From CBDEGU01 sp965238045 (GTDB taxonomy: Bacteria > Acidobacteriota > Terriglobia > Bryobacterales > UBA6623), in assembly GCA_965238045.1 (NCBI GenBank), contig CBDEGU010000011.1:682001-746000 (forward strand): DNA of 64,000 nt. The letters are read 5' to 3'. Shown here in pieces: positions 16,003 through 24,578 of the stretch. The notes below the pieces were generated by a model. The model was not told where the DNA came from, searched no databases, and saw nothing but the letters and a program-made list of their open reading frames with translations. Position numbers and translations under genes: made by a program. Within the stretch, counting starts at the first letter, position 1; every line of letters starts with the position of its first letter.

Positions 16003-17502
16003 ATGTATCGCGTGGAGCTATACGCTCAAGTACGGCGCAGTGTCTTTGTCGAAGGTCTGAGTGAACGCGAGGCCGCCAAACGGTTTGACTTGGCGCGAGG
16101 GACGGTGCGCAAGATGTTGCGCTACGCCACTCCACCAGGCTATCGGCGGCGCCAACCAGCGAGGAGACCGAAGCTGGATCCCTTCGCCGGAATCGTCGAT
16201 CAGCTCCTCATCGACGATCAGGAACGCCTGAAGAAGCAACGCCACACTGCGAAACGCATCTTCGACCGCTTGCGCGACGAGTACGATTTCACCGGCGGCT
16301 ATACGATCGTCAAGGATTACGTTCGCGACAAGAAGCTGGGCGGGCAAGAGATGTTCGTGCCGCTGGTGCATCCGCCGGGCGATGCCCAGGCCGACTTCGG
16401 CGAAGCACTGGTGGTCATTGACGGCGTACAGCGCAAGGCGCACTACTTGGTTGTCGATCTGCCGCACAGCGATGACGCTTTCGTAAAAGCTTTCCCCGCC
16501 GAGACGACGGAAGCCTTTTGCGAAGGGCACAACGCAGCGTTCCGGTACTTCGGCGGCGTGCCACGCAGCATCCTCTACGACAACACGACCTTGGCGGTGG
16601 CGAGGATCCTGGGCGACGGCAGGCGCAAGCGGACCAGGGTGTTCAGCGAGTTGCAGTCGCACTATTTATTCGCCGATCGTTTCGGGCGGCCGGGCAAGGG
16701 CAACGACAAAGGAAAGGTGGAAGGGCTGGTCGGTTATGCACGGCGGAATTTCATGGTGCCGATCCCGAGGTTTCCAAGCTGGGAAGCGTTCAACCAGAAG
16801 CTCGAAGCCCAGTGCCTCAACAATCGTGAGCGGCGCTTGCGGCGGCATACCGAAACGATTGATGAACGTTGCGAGCGTGACCGCCAAGCATTGCTGCCCT
16901 TGCCGCCCACGCCCTATGACGCCTGCGACAAACGCACCACGCGGGTTACATCGCTGTCATTGGTGCGCTATCGCACCAACGACTACTCGGTACCCACACG
17001 CTACGGACATCGCCAGGTGTTGCTGAAAGGCTACGTCGATGAAATCGTGATCTGTTGTGGCAGTGAAGAGATCGCGCGCCACCGGCGCAGTTACGAACGC
17101 GAAGAGTTGATCTTCGATCCGCTGCATTACCTGGCGCTGCTGGAACGCAAGACCAACGCGCTCGATCAAGCGGCCCCACTGGCGGGCTGGGAACTGCCCG
17201 AACAGTTCGCGTGCTTGAGACGTTTACTCGAAGCGCGGTTGGGCAAGGAGGGCAAGCGCGAGTACGTGCAGGTATTGCGATTGCTGGAGGACTTCCGATT
17301 CGAGCACGTTGCCGCGGCGGTGCGCCAAGCCTGCGAGTTGGGAGCGATCGGCTTGGATGCTGTCAGGCACTTGGTGCTGTGCCGCATCGAGCAACGGCCG
17401 CCGCGCTTGGACCTGACGAAGTATCCGCATCTGCCGGCAGCCCAAGTGGAGCAAACCTCCGCCGCGGACTATCTGGCGCTGCTGGCGCAAGGAGGGGGAT
17501 GA
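16003..17502 (+). CDS. istA: IS21-family transposase IstA
   Basis: The 499-residue protein has an N-terminal HTH ('LSEREAAKRFDLARGTVRKML'-type pattern), a DDE integrase core and a C-terminal Mu-like beta domain. The core shows D in 'QADFGEALV', D in 'ILYDNTTLAV' and E in 'KGKVEGLVGYARR'. It catalyses strand transfer of IS21 with its IstB partner. The frame is open 15 codons upstream, but the ATG at 16003 has a GAGAGG site and matches the family start. Confidence 0.93.
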   Translation: MYRVELYAQVRRSVFVEGLSEREAAKRFDLARGTVRKMLRYATPPGYRRRQPARRPKLDPFAGIVDQLLIDDQERLKKQRHTAKRIFDRLRDEYDFTGGYTIVKDYVRDKKLGGQEMFVPLVHPPGDAQADFGEALVVIDGVQRKAHYLVVDLPHSDDAFVKAFPAETTEAFCEGHNAAFRYFGGVPRSILYDNTTLAVARILGDGRRKRTRVFSELQSHYLFADRFGRPGKGNDKGKVEGLVGYARRNFMVPIPRFPSWEAFNQKLEAQCLNNRERRLRRHTETIDERCERDRQALLPLPPTPYDACDKRTTRVTSLSLVRYRTNDYSVPTRYGHRQVLLKGYVDEIVICCGSEEIARHRRSYEREELIFDPLHYLALLERKTNALDQAAPLAGWELPEQFACLRRLLEARLGKEGKREYVQVLRLLEDFRFEHVAAAVRQACELGAIGLDAVRHLVLCRIEQRPPRLDLTKYPHLPAAQVEQTSAADYLALLAQGGG

Positions 17503-18263
17503 TGGCGAGATCGAAACTTCTGCTCGAAGCGCATTTGAAAGCGTTGCGGCTGCCCACCTTCCTGCGAGAGTACGACAAGCTGGCGCGGCAATGCGCCGCC
17601 GAGAGCCTGGACTCGAGGAGCTTCCTGCAACAACTCTGCGAACTGGAACTGCTCGACCGTGAACAGCGGGCCGCCGAGCGTCGCATCAAGGCCGCGAAGT
17701 TTCCCGTGACCAAGAGTCTGGACACTTTCGACTTCCTGTCCCTGCCGGCGTTGAACAAGAAGCTGGTGTTGGAACTGGCGCGCTGCGAGTTCATCGACCG
17801 CCGCGAAAACGTGCTGGCACTGGGTAATTCCGGCACGGGCAAGACGCACATCGGCTTGGCGTTGGGACTGGCGGCTTGTCAGCGCGGCTATCGAACACGC
17901 TTCACAACAGCGGCGGCACTGGTCAATGAGCTGCTCGAAGCCCGAGATGAACGGCGCTTGCTGCGGTGTCAAAAGCAGTTGGCCAAGCAGGATCTGCTGA
18001 TCGTCGATGAACTGGGCTACGTGCCGTTGTCGAAGACCGGAGCGGAGTTATTGTTCGAAGTGTTTTCCCAGCGCTATGAACAGGGTTCGACGCTGGTCAC
18101 CTCAAACCTGCCGTTCAACGAATGGACAGAGGTCTTTGGCTCCGAGCGGCTGACGGGCGCCTTGCTGGATCGGCTCACGCACCACGTTCATATTCTGGAG
18201 ATGAACGGCGAAAGCTTCCGCCTCACCCAGAGCAAGAAGAAGCGGGCTCACTCTTCGGACTGA
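17499..18263 (+). CDS. istB: IS21-family ATPase helper IstB
   Basis: The 254-residue AAA+ ATPase is DnaC-like. Walker A is 'GNSGTGKT' near residue 110 and Walker B is 'LLIVDELGY' near 170. It selects target DNA and activates IstA. GGAGGGGG precedes the ATG, which overlaps the istA stop (ATGATG), a standard coupled istAB layout. The longer frame from 17211 lies inside istA and is not used. Confidence 0.94.
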   Translation: MMARSKLLLEAHLKALRLPTFLREYDKLARQCAAESLDSRSFLQQLCELELLDREQRAAERRIKAAKFPVTKSLDTFDFLSLPALNKKLVLELARCEFIDRRENVLALGNSGTGKTHIGLALGLAACQRGYRTRFTTAAALVNELLEARDERRLLRCQKQLAKQDLLIVDELGYVPLSKTGAELLFEVFSQRYEQGSTLVTSNLPFNEWTEVFGSERLTGALLDRLTHHVHILEMNGESFRLTQSKKKRAHSSD

Positions 18264-18280
18264 CCCACCGGCCGCTCGCA

Positions 18281-18365
18281 CGGTTTTCGTGAGACGGCTT
18301 CCACTACGCCTGGGCCGCCCTAAAGGGCGACCTCAGGCTCCGTTCCAGCCGTCCCACGAAAACCG
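18281..18365 (+). terminator. Hairpin after istB
   Basis: CGGTTTTCGTGAGACGGCT (18281-18299) pairs with AGCCGTCCCACGAAAACCG (18347-18365), with a smaller inner hairpin (CGCCCTAAAGGGCG). No T-run follows, so it may be a structural or insulating hairpin of the IS rather than an intrinsic terminator. Confidence 0.45.
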
Positions 18366-18451
18366 CTAGCCCTTCACCAACTGGTCTACTTTTGCTCCGC
18401 CGAAGTGGTCCAATTTTACTCCGCCCTTGACAGAATACCCATCCCGTTCAT

Positions 18452-18730
18452 TTCCCGGCTTACCTATCTAGTGTGGAGCTAATCAAAGCGAGTTTTCAGC
18501 CCTACCCCACGATCATGAGTGCTGCGAATGAGTACACGAAGGCGATTGACAACTTATTTGGGATCTACGATCGGGTCCGCGATGTCCGCCTCGACGGAGG
18601 GCCTGAAACGTCAATCCACCCTGGGAGGGCTCGAACGGAGTTTGATGACGCAGGTGAGGAAGCCAAAAAGAAACGTGAAGCTCTTGTGGAGGTCATATCG
18701 GAAGTCGTTTATCGAGAGACCGACGGCTGA
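18452..18730 (+). pseudogene. Membrane-anchored protein, 3' fragment (continues 14538-14846)
   Basis: The first codon after the second target copy is in frame with base 14846. The 92 codons encode a helical, charged region ('ANEYTKAIDNLFGIYDRVRD', then 'EEAKKKREALVEVI') and end at TGA 18728-18730. On its own the fragment could start at GTG 18473. The joined product has one membrane segment and a cytoplasmic or periplasmic helical domain. Function unknown. Confidence 0.8.
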
Positions 18731-18944
18731 CGACGTATCCAGCCGCCTACGGGCGTGTCCCCGCCAGATTTCCGAGAGGGGGAGGGCCTGGCTCTCCAGA
18801 AACTGGAGGGCGACCCAGGTCACTAGAAACCCATCCCGCCGTTCTTCTGGATTCCTCAATCTGCTGGCGTGCCTGTTCCGCCGTCAGCAGAGAGACGGCG
18901 CGCCCATCCACCACACCCTCGACCGCTTCAGAGAGATAGTCTCT

Positions 18945-19616
18945 GTGTGCATTCAGACGCCGGGACGGCGCTTTTTCCCAACTGTTGGTGAACTCCGTGA
19001 GTGCGAGGATGACTCTGAGCAGCCCCGGGACACGATGGACCCGGCGACCGCGAAGATTCTGGCGGATCCGGAGCAGACGGCTCGACTAGAGCAAGAGACC
19101 CAGGACTGGTTTAGGAATGAGATCCTGCCGATGTGCGAGGACAAGACGGTGATGCTCGGCGGCGAGAAGTCAGGTGCGCTGAGCGAATCAGCAGAAGGGA
19201 TCGAGACGACTATCCCGGCGATCGACCGGAGACTGGTACATGAAGATCGCGAGCGGTTGGCCGGCTCACATAACCGATATCTCTCCTTAACACCCCTGAA
19301 TAACCCTGTGCTGGGTTCTGTCGATGCTGCATCGAGTGATATTCAGCCGATGTTTGACGCCGCTTCTGAGGGCCCAGAGCTGTTCCAGAAGGGGCGTGCA
19401 ATGGCGCTTGCTAGCAAGACACTGGGCGAAACGGTTTGGTTCGTGGCCGACGAAGAGGACGCCCAGCTCTTGCGTGAACCGAGAGGCACTGTTTACACCG
19501 CATCTGAGGCTGTATCCGTGGCCACCGTAGCCCGTCCGGAGACGATCGCCGAGATTCACCGATGGAAGCGTGCGCTCAACGCCACGATCACGGAGGCTCA
19601 CAAGCTTTCGGAGTGA
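18945..19616 (+). CDS. Phage/island replication-associated protein (uncertain start)
   Basis: The frame is open from 18519, but the part before 18731 overlaps the preceding gene fragment. The start is therefore uncertain: GTG 18945 keeps 'RFFPTVGELRE', and ATG 19035 is the conservative choice. That FFPT-x-x-ELR motif is common in small phage and island replication proteins that precede an excisionase and integrase. The rest is helical and acidic ('ADPEQTARLEQETQDWF'). A frameshift near 18800-18860 is possible, because coding-like sequence in another frame precedes it. Confidence 0.5.
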   Translation: MCIQTPGRRFFPTVGELRECEDDSEQPRDTMDPATAKILADPEQTARLEQETQDWFRNEILPMCEDKTVMLGGEKSGALSESAEGIETTIPAIDRRLVHEDRERLAGSHNRYLSLTPLNNPVLGSVDAASSDIQPMFDAASEGPELFQKGRAMALASKTLGETVWFVADEEDAQLLREPRGTVYTASEAVSVATVARPETIAEIHRWKRALNATITEAHKLSE

Positions 19617-19628
19617 ACCACGATTTCT

Positions 19629-19937
19629 ATGCACAGTCGTCACACCAGCCTCGAGCAGCGCCAACGCTGGATGCGCGAGCAGCAACCTACCCCTGTGCCC
19701 AACGGTCTCGATTCGAACTCTAGCGGCAATCTGGTCGCATTCGAGCGGCACTATCGGGCAAGAGAACTCGCGGAGATTTGGAGTCTCGACGAGAGCACTG
19801 TCCACCGGCTTTTCCAGGACGAGCCCGGCGTGCTGAAGATCGGCCGCTCCGGGCACCGTGATGGTAAACGGGACTACACTTCGCTGCGCATACCAGAGTC
19901 GGTGGCCGTGCGAGTTCATCAAGAGAGGTCTCGGTGA
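19629..19937 (+). CDS. Helix-turn-helix excisionase-like protein
   Basis: The 102-residue product has a winged HTH: 'RARELAEIWSLDESTVHRLF' (residues about 43-62), then a wing ('VLKIGRSGHRDGKRDY'). This resembles DNA-binding excisionase-type proteins placed beside integrases. Its stop overlaps the integrase GTG by 4 bp. The likely job is control of excision or of the integrase promoter. Confidence 0.65.
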   Translation: MHSRHTSLEQRQRWMREQQPTPVPNGLDSNSSGNLVAFERHYRARELAEIWSLDESTVHRLFQDEPGVLKIGRSGHRDGKRDYTSLRIPESVAVRVHQERSR

Positions 19938-21103
19938 CAAGTCGCACTGAGGTCGATCGATCCCGTAAGATATTCGGCATGTTGAATCTCTCGCGGCGTC
20001 ACACACCGAAATGCCCGCATCGCAAGAAGGGCCGAGCCCACATCAAGTGTAAATGTCCGATCTGGGTTGACGGGGAGCTGCATGGCAAGCGCTTTCGCCG
20101 CTCAACGGGGGTACGGGACTGGCAGCGTGCGCTGCGGAAGGTCGCTGCCTGGGAAAACCATGACGGTCCGAGGCCAAAGCGGGTGTGCGAAGCTCTGGAA
20201 GCTTTCTTGCGTAGTTGCCGGGATCTCGCGTCAGCTTCGGAACGAAAGTATCGAAACGTGTGCAACCAATTTCAGCGGTTTTGCGAAAGCCAGACTATCA
20301 CTACGCTCGCTGAACTGACAGTAGAGGATCTCGATCTCTACTGTGCCAGTCGCGAACTGAGTCCGTTGAGTTCCCAGAAAGAACTTCAGACCCTCCGCCA
20401 GATCTACAGCTTCTGGATGGATCGTCGGTGGATCGCGGACAACCACGCACAGAAGATTAGACCACCAAGGGGTGCCAGACCCAGGCCGGTAGATCCATAT
20501 ACACCTGCCGAAGTCAGTCAACTTATCACCGCGTGTGACAAGATCGGTCGGCAGAACTACGAGCGTTTGCGTGCTCGGGCGATGGTACTAATGATGCGAT
20601 ACACGGGCCTGCGGATCTCTGACGTGATCACACTTTCCCGCGATCGTGTCAGAGACGGTTATCTCCAGCTCCACACGCAAAAAACGGGTGGACACGTGCT
20701 GTTGCCGATGCCATCCGACTTGCGGGAAGCTCTGGAGACACTGCCAATCCCCAAGGGAGCCGACCGCGGGTGTCCGTTTTTCTTTTGGAACGGAAAGACG
20801 TCACGTCGCCAAGTTGTGACGATGGCACACAAGAGTCTTGACTCCGTCTTCCGCAGAGCAGGTGTCGAGAATGCTCGATCCCATCGGTTCCGACATACGC
20901 TTGCCACCGAGATTCTCACCAAGGGAGGAACCGAGCAGGACGTCGCGGACATTCTCGGAATTAGCCCAGCGATCGTACGAAAACACTATGCGAAGTGGAG
21001 CCTTGGCAGACAGAAGCGGGTGATCAACATCATGCGTGCTGTGCACGGTACTCGCGGCTACGAGGAGTTTCAGGAACTGCCCACGTCTGCTCAAATCCAA
21101 TAA
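19934..21103 (+). CDS. Tyrosine recombinase (XerC/D-like integrase) at tRNA-Ser
   Basis: The 389-residue protein begins with a Cys/His cluster ('CPHRKKGRAHIKCKCP', a possible zinc-binding arm). A SAM-like core-binding domain and a catalytic domain follow: Arg in 'TGLRISDVITL', the box 'HRFRH', and Tyr in 'RKHYAKW'. The second-His position in the usual L-G-H motif reads L-G-I-S here, which is atypical. The GTG start overlaps the HTH gene by 4 bp. It ends 68 bp before tRNA-Ser and lies on the 3' side of that tRNA, the normal position for a tRNA-targeting integrase. Confidence 0.9.
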   Translation: MTSRTEVDRSRKIFGMLNLSRRHTPKCPHRKKGRAHIKCKCPIWVDGELHGKRFRRSTGVRDWQRALRKVAAWENHDGPRPKRVCEALEAFLRSCRDLASASERKYRNVCNQFQRFCESQTITTLAELTVEDLDLYCASRELSPLSSQKELQTLRQIYSFWMDRRWIADNHAQKIRPPRGARPRPVDPYTPAEVSQLITACDKIGRQNYERLRARAMVLMMRYTGLRISDVITLSRDRVRDGYLQLHTQKTGGHVLLPMPSDLREALETLPIPKGADRGCPFFFWNGKTSRRQVVTMAHKSLDSVFRRAGVENARSHRFRHTLATEILTKGGTEQDVADILGISPAIVRKHYAKWSLGRQKRVINIMRAVHGTRGYEEFQELPTSAQIQ

Positions 21104-21171
21104 TACGTGGCACGAATTTGGCACACAGACTGACGGGCGTTCGTAACTTACTGATTCTAAAGGTAAACCAG

Positions 21172-21261
21172 TGGCGGAGAGAGAGGGATTCGAACCCTCG
21201 GTAGAGTTACCCCTACACACGCTTTCCAAGCGTGCGCCTTCAGCCGCTCGGCCATCTCTCC
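21172..21261 (-). tRNA. tRNA-Ser(GGA)
   Basis: On the minus strand the acceptor GGAGAGA pairs with TCTCTCC. The anticodon loop is CTTGGAAAG-like, with anticodon GGA. There is a long class II variable arm and a T arm GAGGG-TTCGAAT-CCCTC. Discriminator G and an encoded CCA follow. The gene is complete at 90 nt. The integrase at 19934-21103 abuts its 3' end. Confidence 0.96.
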
Positions 21262-21371
21262 GTCTAGGGTGGGCGCTGCTGGCGGACATGCGCCGGCACG
21301 CATCTTAGCTCATTGTAGTTCCTGCCGCCGGCACGGAGCAAACCGGCGGCAAGCGGCTGACCACGCGGGGT

Positions 21372-22916
21372 CTATTTCGGCATCTTCGCGTTGCGCCAAT
21401 CGTCGGTGCGAAAGGCGCTGGCCGGAAGGTCGCTTCGATTGTTGAGATTGCCCGCCGGATCGTTTTCCCAGTTGTAGCGGAGGGCGGCCGGCTCGGCGAC
21501 GTTGGAACTCGATACCACGACCGTGTCGCCGTCCATTCGCGCTTGGGCGGCGACGAAGGTGCGGTCGGATCCGCTAATCGTAAACCCGCTCAGGGCTCCG
21601 CCGCCGCCCGATTTCAATCCGCCGCCGAGGTGCTCGAACCAGACGCGCAAGGCGCCACGCTCGGCGGTTACCTGGCGATAGATCGGTCCAGACGATACGA
21701 TGTCATGACCATAAGCGACGGCCCGGGCCGCCAGCGCCAAGCGCGCACCGACGTCCTGCTTGTTTCGCGGATGAATGTCATTGCTTTCACCGATATCGGT
21801 GGTCACGGCCATGCCGGTGCTCCGCAATCCTAGCGTCATCATCTGGGCTTCGCGCAACTGCGGCCACTGGGCGGTTTCAGACACCTTGGCGTAATTGGCG
21901 AGTTGGACGAACAGAAACGGAAACGCACCCTGTCCCCAGGCGCGCCGCCAGTCTTGGATCAAGGCCGGAAAGAGCCTGCGATAGAGGCGCCCGCCCGCCC
22001 GGCCCGCGTCGGTCTCGCCTTGGTACCAGATGACGCCCCGAATGGCGAACGGCGTCAGCGGGGCAATCATGGCATTGTAGAGCCCCGACGGGCTGTGCGG
22101 ATGCCCCGGGCCGAGCGGGGACCGCGGTCCTCGCCCGGTTGCGGCGCCCGAACCCTTGGCGGCCTCCCACTTGGCGAGCTGCTTCTCATATTCGAGCTGC
22201 TTGGCTGGGTAGTCCGCCAGTATCGTCGCCCAGGCATCGAAGACAGGACGCAGCGCCGGGTCGTTGGCGAGCGCGGAGTGGCTGGTCCAGGACTGTGCCG
22301 GGGTTCCTCCCCAGGCCGACTGAATGATGCCGAACGGCGCACCGAGTTCCTTGTGCAGCCGCCGCGCGAAAAAATAGGCGACGGCGGAAAAGGACGGCGC
22401 GTTCTCGGGCGTGGCCAGGACCCACTTGCCCCCGGCGTCGTCGAGAGGGAAATCCGACACGTTGCTGGCGACCTTGAAGAAACGTATTTTCGGATAATCC
22501 GCCTCGGCAACCTCCCGTTCCGCGTTGTTCGAGCGGCCCAGCGGCCAGACCATGTTCGACTGACCCGAGCCGACCCAGACTTCGCCGATCAGTACGTCAC
22601 GGACGCGCAAGGTATTGCCCGCCTCGACGATCATCTCGTGAGGACCGCCGGCGTTCATGGGATCGAGGAAGAGGCTCCAGCGGCCCTGGCCGTTGGCTTC
22701 GCCGATGACCTTCTGGCCGGCGATCGAGACCGAGATCTGCTCGCCCGCATCGGCCCATCCCCAGACGCGCACGGGCTTGTCTTGCTGCAAGACCATGTGA
22801 TCGGAGAGCAGAGTCGGCAGCCTCACGGCGCCAGGCGCCGCGCCGCCGGTGGACACTACCACGGCAAGACTCAGACATAGGGGCCGAAGCGATAGCAGGG
22901 TATGGAGTTTTGACAT
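21372..22916 (-). CDS. Sialate O-acetylesterase family protein, secreted
   Basis: The 514-residue protein has a signal peptide (hydrophobic 'LCLSLAVVVSTGGAAPGA'). A beta-sandwich N-domain follows ('LLSDHMVLQQDKPVRVWGWA'), then an SGNH-type esterase domain. The nucleophile Ser lies in 'GSGQSNM' near residue 118, and the Asp-His pair is in 'NDIHPRN' near 385. Members remove acetyl groups from sialic acids or other polysaccharides outside the cytoplasm. It stands alone, opposite to the island genes, with a GGGACGAG site before the ATG. Confidence 0.92.
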   Translation of the reverse strand: MSKLHTLLSLRPLCLSLAVVVSTGGAAPGAVRLPTLLSDHMVLQQDKPVRVWGWADAGEQISVSIAGQKVIGEANGQGRWSLFLDPMNAGGPHEMIVEAGNTLRVRDVLIGEVWVGSGQSNMVWPLGRSNNAEREVAEADYPKIRFFKVASNVSDFPLDDAGGKWVLATPENAPSFSAVAYFFARRLHKELGAPFGIIQSAWGGTPAQSWTSHSALANDPALRPVFDAWATILADYPAKQLEYEKQLAKWEAAKGSGAATGRGPRSPLGPGHPHSPSGLYNAMIAPLTPFAIRGVIWYQGETDAGRAGGRLYRRLFPALIQDWRRAWGQGAFPFLFVQLANYAKVSETAQWPQLREAQMMTLGLRSTGMAVTTDIGESNDIHPRNKQDVGARLALAARAVAYGHDIVSSGPIYRQVTAERGALRVWFEHLGGGLKSGGGGALSGFTISGSDRTFVAAQARMDGDTVVVSSSNVAEPAALRYNWENDPAGNLNNRSDLPASAFRTDDWRNAKMPK

Positions 22917-23083
22917 GATCTCGTCCCGTTGGATCGAAGCTAGCGACGGAGCGAGAGAAAGCGCAGCCGCAGGATGGGATTATAGCTGCTCGCGGCCGGC
23001 GGAAACAATAGCGCACGAACGGGGCCGGTGTACGCGCTCGGGCCGGAGCACGCACCGGGGGCGGCGGTTTGCGCGCGAAATCG

Positions 23084-23479
23084 CTAACGCCGGTTCATCA
23101 TGAACGTGGCGGTGTCGCTGAAGAACTCGCCAAGCATCTGCTCGGCTTGCGCGGGTAATCGGGTCTCCGCGAGCGCCCGCTCCATCAGCAACATCCAGCG
23201 ATCGCGGGCCCGCTGATCGACGGGGAAGGGAAGGTGGCGTTGCCGGAGTCGCGGATGACCGCGCTGCTCGATGTAGCGTGGCGAGCCGCCGAAGCGAAAG
23301 ATCAGGAAATCCCGCAGCCGCTGCTCGGCCCCGGCCAGATCATCGGCGGGATAGATCGGCCCCAGGATATCGTCCTCCGGAATCTGGCGGTAAAAAGCGC
23401 TGACAAGACGGGTGAAACCGTCGTCACCGATCATTTCGTGCAGGGATTGAGGCATGAGAGAAGCGAATGGTCGCAGCAT
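23084..23479 (-). CDS. Truncated haemoglobin, group II type
   Basis: The 131-residue protein fits the 2/2 globin fold. Phe-Tyr at the B9-B10 position is in 'VSAFYRQI', and the proximal His is in 'IEQRGHPRLRQRH' near residue 80. The tail 'DRWMLLMERAL' carries the G-helix Trp typical of group II. It binds haem and probably O2 or NO. The frame is open to 23662, but those upstream residues are Arg/Pro-rich non-family sequence. I start at ATG 23479; ATG 23455 is an alternative. Confidence 0.88.
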   Translation of the reverse strand: MLRPFASLMPQSLHEMIGDDGFTRLVSAFYRQIPEDDILGPIYPADDLAGAEQRLRDFLIFRFGGSPRYIEQRGHPRLRQRHLPFPVDQRARDRWMLLMERALAETRLPAQAEQMLGEFFSDTATFMMNRR

Positions 23480-23663
23480 ATCACGTGAGCTGGCACCATC
23501 TTTTTGACACAGCTTTTGGACCCTGGGAGTAGCTGGGCCTCCACTCGAAGGATGGTACCGGCGAACCAGTCTTCGGTGATACCGATGCCGGGCTTGCACC
23601 GCGACTCTCTTCACGAAAACAACATCACTCCGGGCCCAAGGACTCGGATCGGAGAGTCTCAAG

Positions 23664-24386
23664 CTACTCAGTTACCACCGTCTCGGGAATGGAAAACGGA
23701 CTGCAGTAGAACACTAGCCCCAGTCTGTAACGATCCTTCGGCGCTGGAACTCGATTGCTAACGTGGCCTTGACATCGGAACTCCTGGCCACTGATTCGGC
23801 AACTCGCCTCTGTCGGGATCGCAACGGGTGAGTCCACCCGTGCGCCGCTTTCGGTGATATCCATCATCTCGACGATCGCCTCGCGGCGTTTGCCGCCGTC
23901 CGACCAGGTCAGCGTTGCGCTCCCGCTCACCGGCCAGCGGTCCATGCGCCTCCGCTCTAATTTCACCCAGTAGACCCCGGATTTCCATCCGTCCGCCAGC
24001 GGGGAACAATGCCGTACGACGGCCTTGCGCTCGTCGCAATCCGGGCTGATCAGCGAAACGACGTGCCCCACCGGAAGAGGGTCAGCGGTCGCTAGCCCGA
24101 ATCCATCCGTACTGGCGTCCACAATGCGGCCACTAGCCTCCCGCCGCACGTCGCTCTCGTTGGCCCAGAAAACTTCCACCGACTCCGACGCCACGCTCCG
24201 CTCACTCTGACGGCGGTGCAGTCTTTCTGGGGCGGAATCGGAGTTCGCGGGCTTCTCGAGCCGCTCACCGGTCTTCAGTCGCCGGTGCCGCAGACTAGTC
24301 AGCGCCCAACTCTTGATTCGATGCGGCAGTCTCAGCCGCCGCAACTTGCCCAGTGTATCGGCTAGCACACTCACCTCCAGGTACAT
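23664..24386 (-). CDS. Protein with two PilZ domains
   Basis: The 240-residue protein carries two PilZ-like units. The first starts at 'RRQSERSV' (near residue 58) with 'IVDASTDGFGL'. The second starts at 'RRRMDRWPV' (near 145) with 'VEMMDITESGARV'. The R-x-x-x-R plus D/N-x-S-x-x-G pattern is the c-di-GMP site; the first unit fits best. The role is likely c-di-GMP-dependent control of motility, secretion or polysaccharide. GGAGGTGA overlaps codons 4-6, so translation might instead start at a GTG a few codons downstream of the ATG at 24386. Confidence 0.78.
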   Translation of the reverse strand: MYLEVSVLADTLGKLRRLRLPHRIKSWALTSLRHRRLKTGERLEKPANSDSAPERLHRRQSERSVASESVEVFWANESDVRREASGRIVDASTDGFGLATADPLPVGHVVSLISPDCDERKAVVRHCSPLADGWKSGVYWVKLERRRMDRWPVSGSATLTWSDGGKRREAIVEMMDITESGARVDSPVAIPTEASCRISGQEFRCQGHVSNRVPAPKDRYRLGLVFYCSPFSIPETVVTE

Positions 24387-24578
24387 TCCGTTCGCTCGAA
24401 AGCGATGGCACGACAGCCTGGTCCAATGCGTCGCTTGCTTGCCCTCTCTGACCGGATTATCCGGTCCGGTCCGTCGGATTCTTCCATAGTACGCATCTGC
24501 TTCATCGGAATCAATGAATTTGTGCCCAGGGGGAACTTTTTAATTTGCGGGCAATGGCTTCTTCTCGAATGCCGACTC

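Larger units (their letters stand above)
15879..18432 (+). mobile_element. IS21-family insertion sequence inside IS1595 copy 2
   Basis: The 2554-bp element starts TGAGAACGGCGGAGCG and ends as the inverse of TGTCAAGGGCGGAGTA. Internal repeats of GGCGGAGTAAAA(G/T)T(A/G)GACC occur near both ends, a hallmark of IS21 termini. A 6-bp duplication GAATAC flanks it (15873-15878 and 18433-18438). It carries istA and istB, overlapping by 4 bp. An imperfect hairpin lies after istB. Confidence 0.92.
14847..18443 (+). mobile_element. IS1595-family insertion sequence, copy 2, interrupted by an IS21-family element
   Basis: The left end GATGGGTATTTACTTGACTC is at 14847. The matching right end is split: it runs to 15878, is interrupted by the IS21 element, and its last bases (CCCATC) are at 18438-18443. 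An 8-bp duplication CCGTTCAT flanks the whole (14839-14846 and 18444-18451). Without the insert and one 6-bp copy, the element is 1037 bp, exactly 47 bp longer than copy 1. Its transposase gene is intact. Confidence 0.92.

Noticed and set aside
18519..18944. Extended N-terminus of the 18945 protein
   Set aside because: It overlaps the 3' fragment of the split membrane-protein gene, which is in frame across the IS junction, and the residues are Arg/Ser-rich and unlike the rest.
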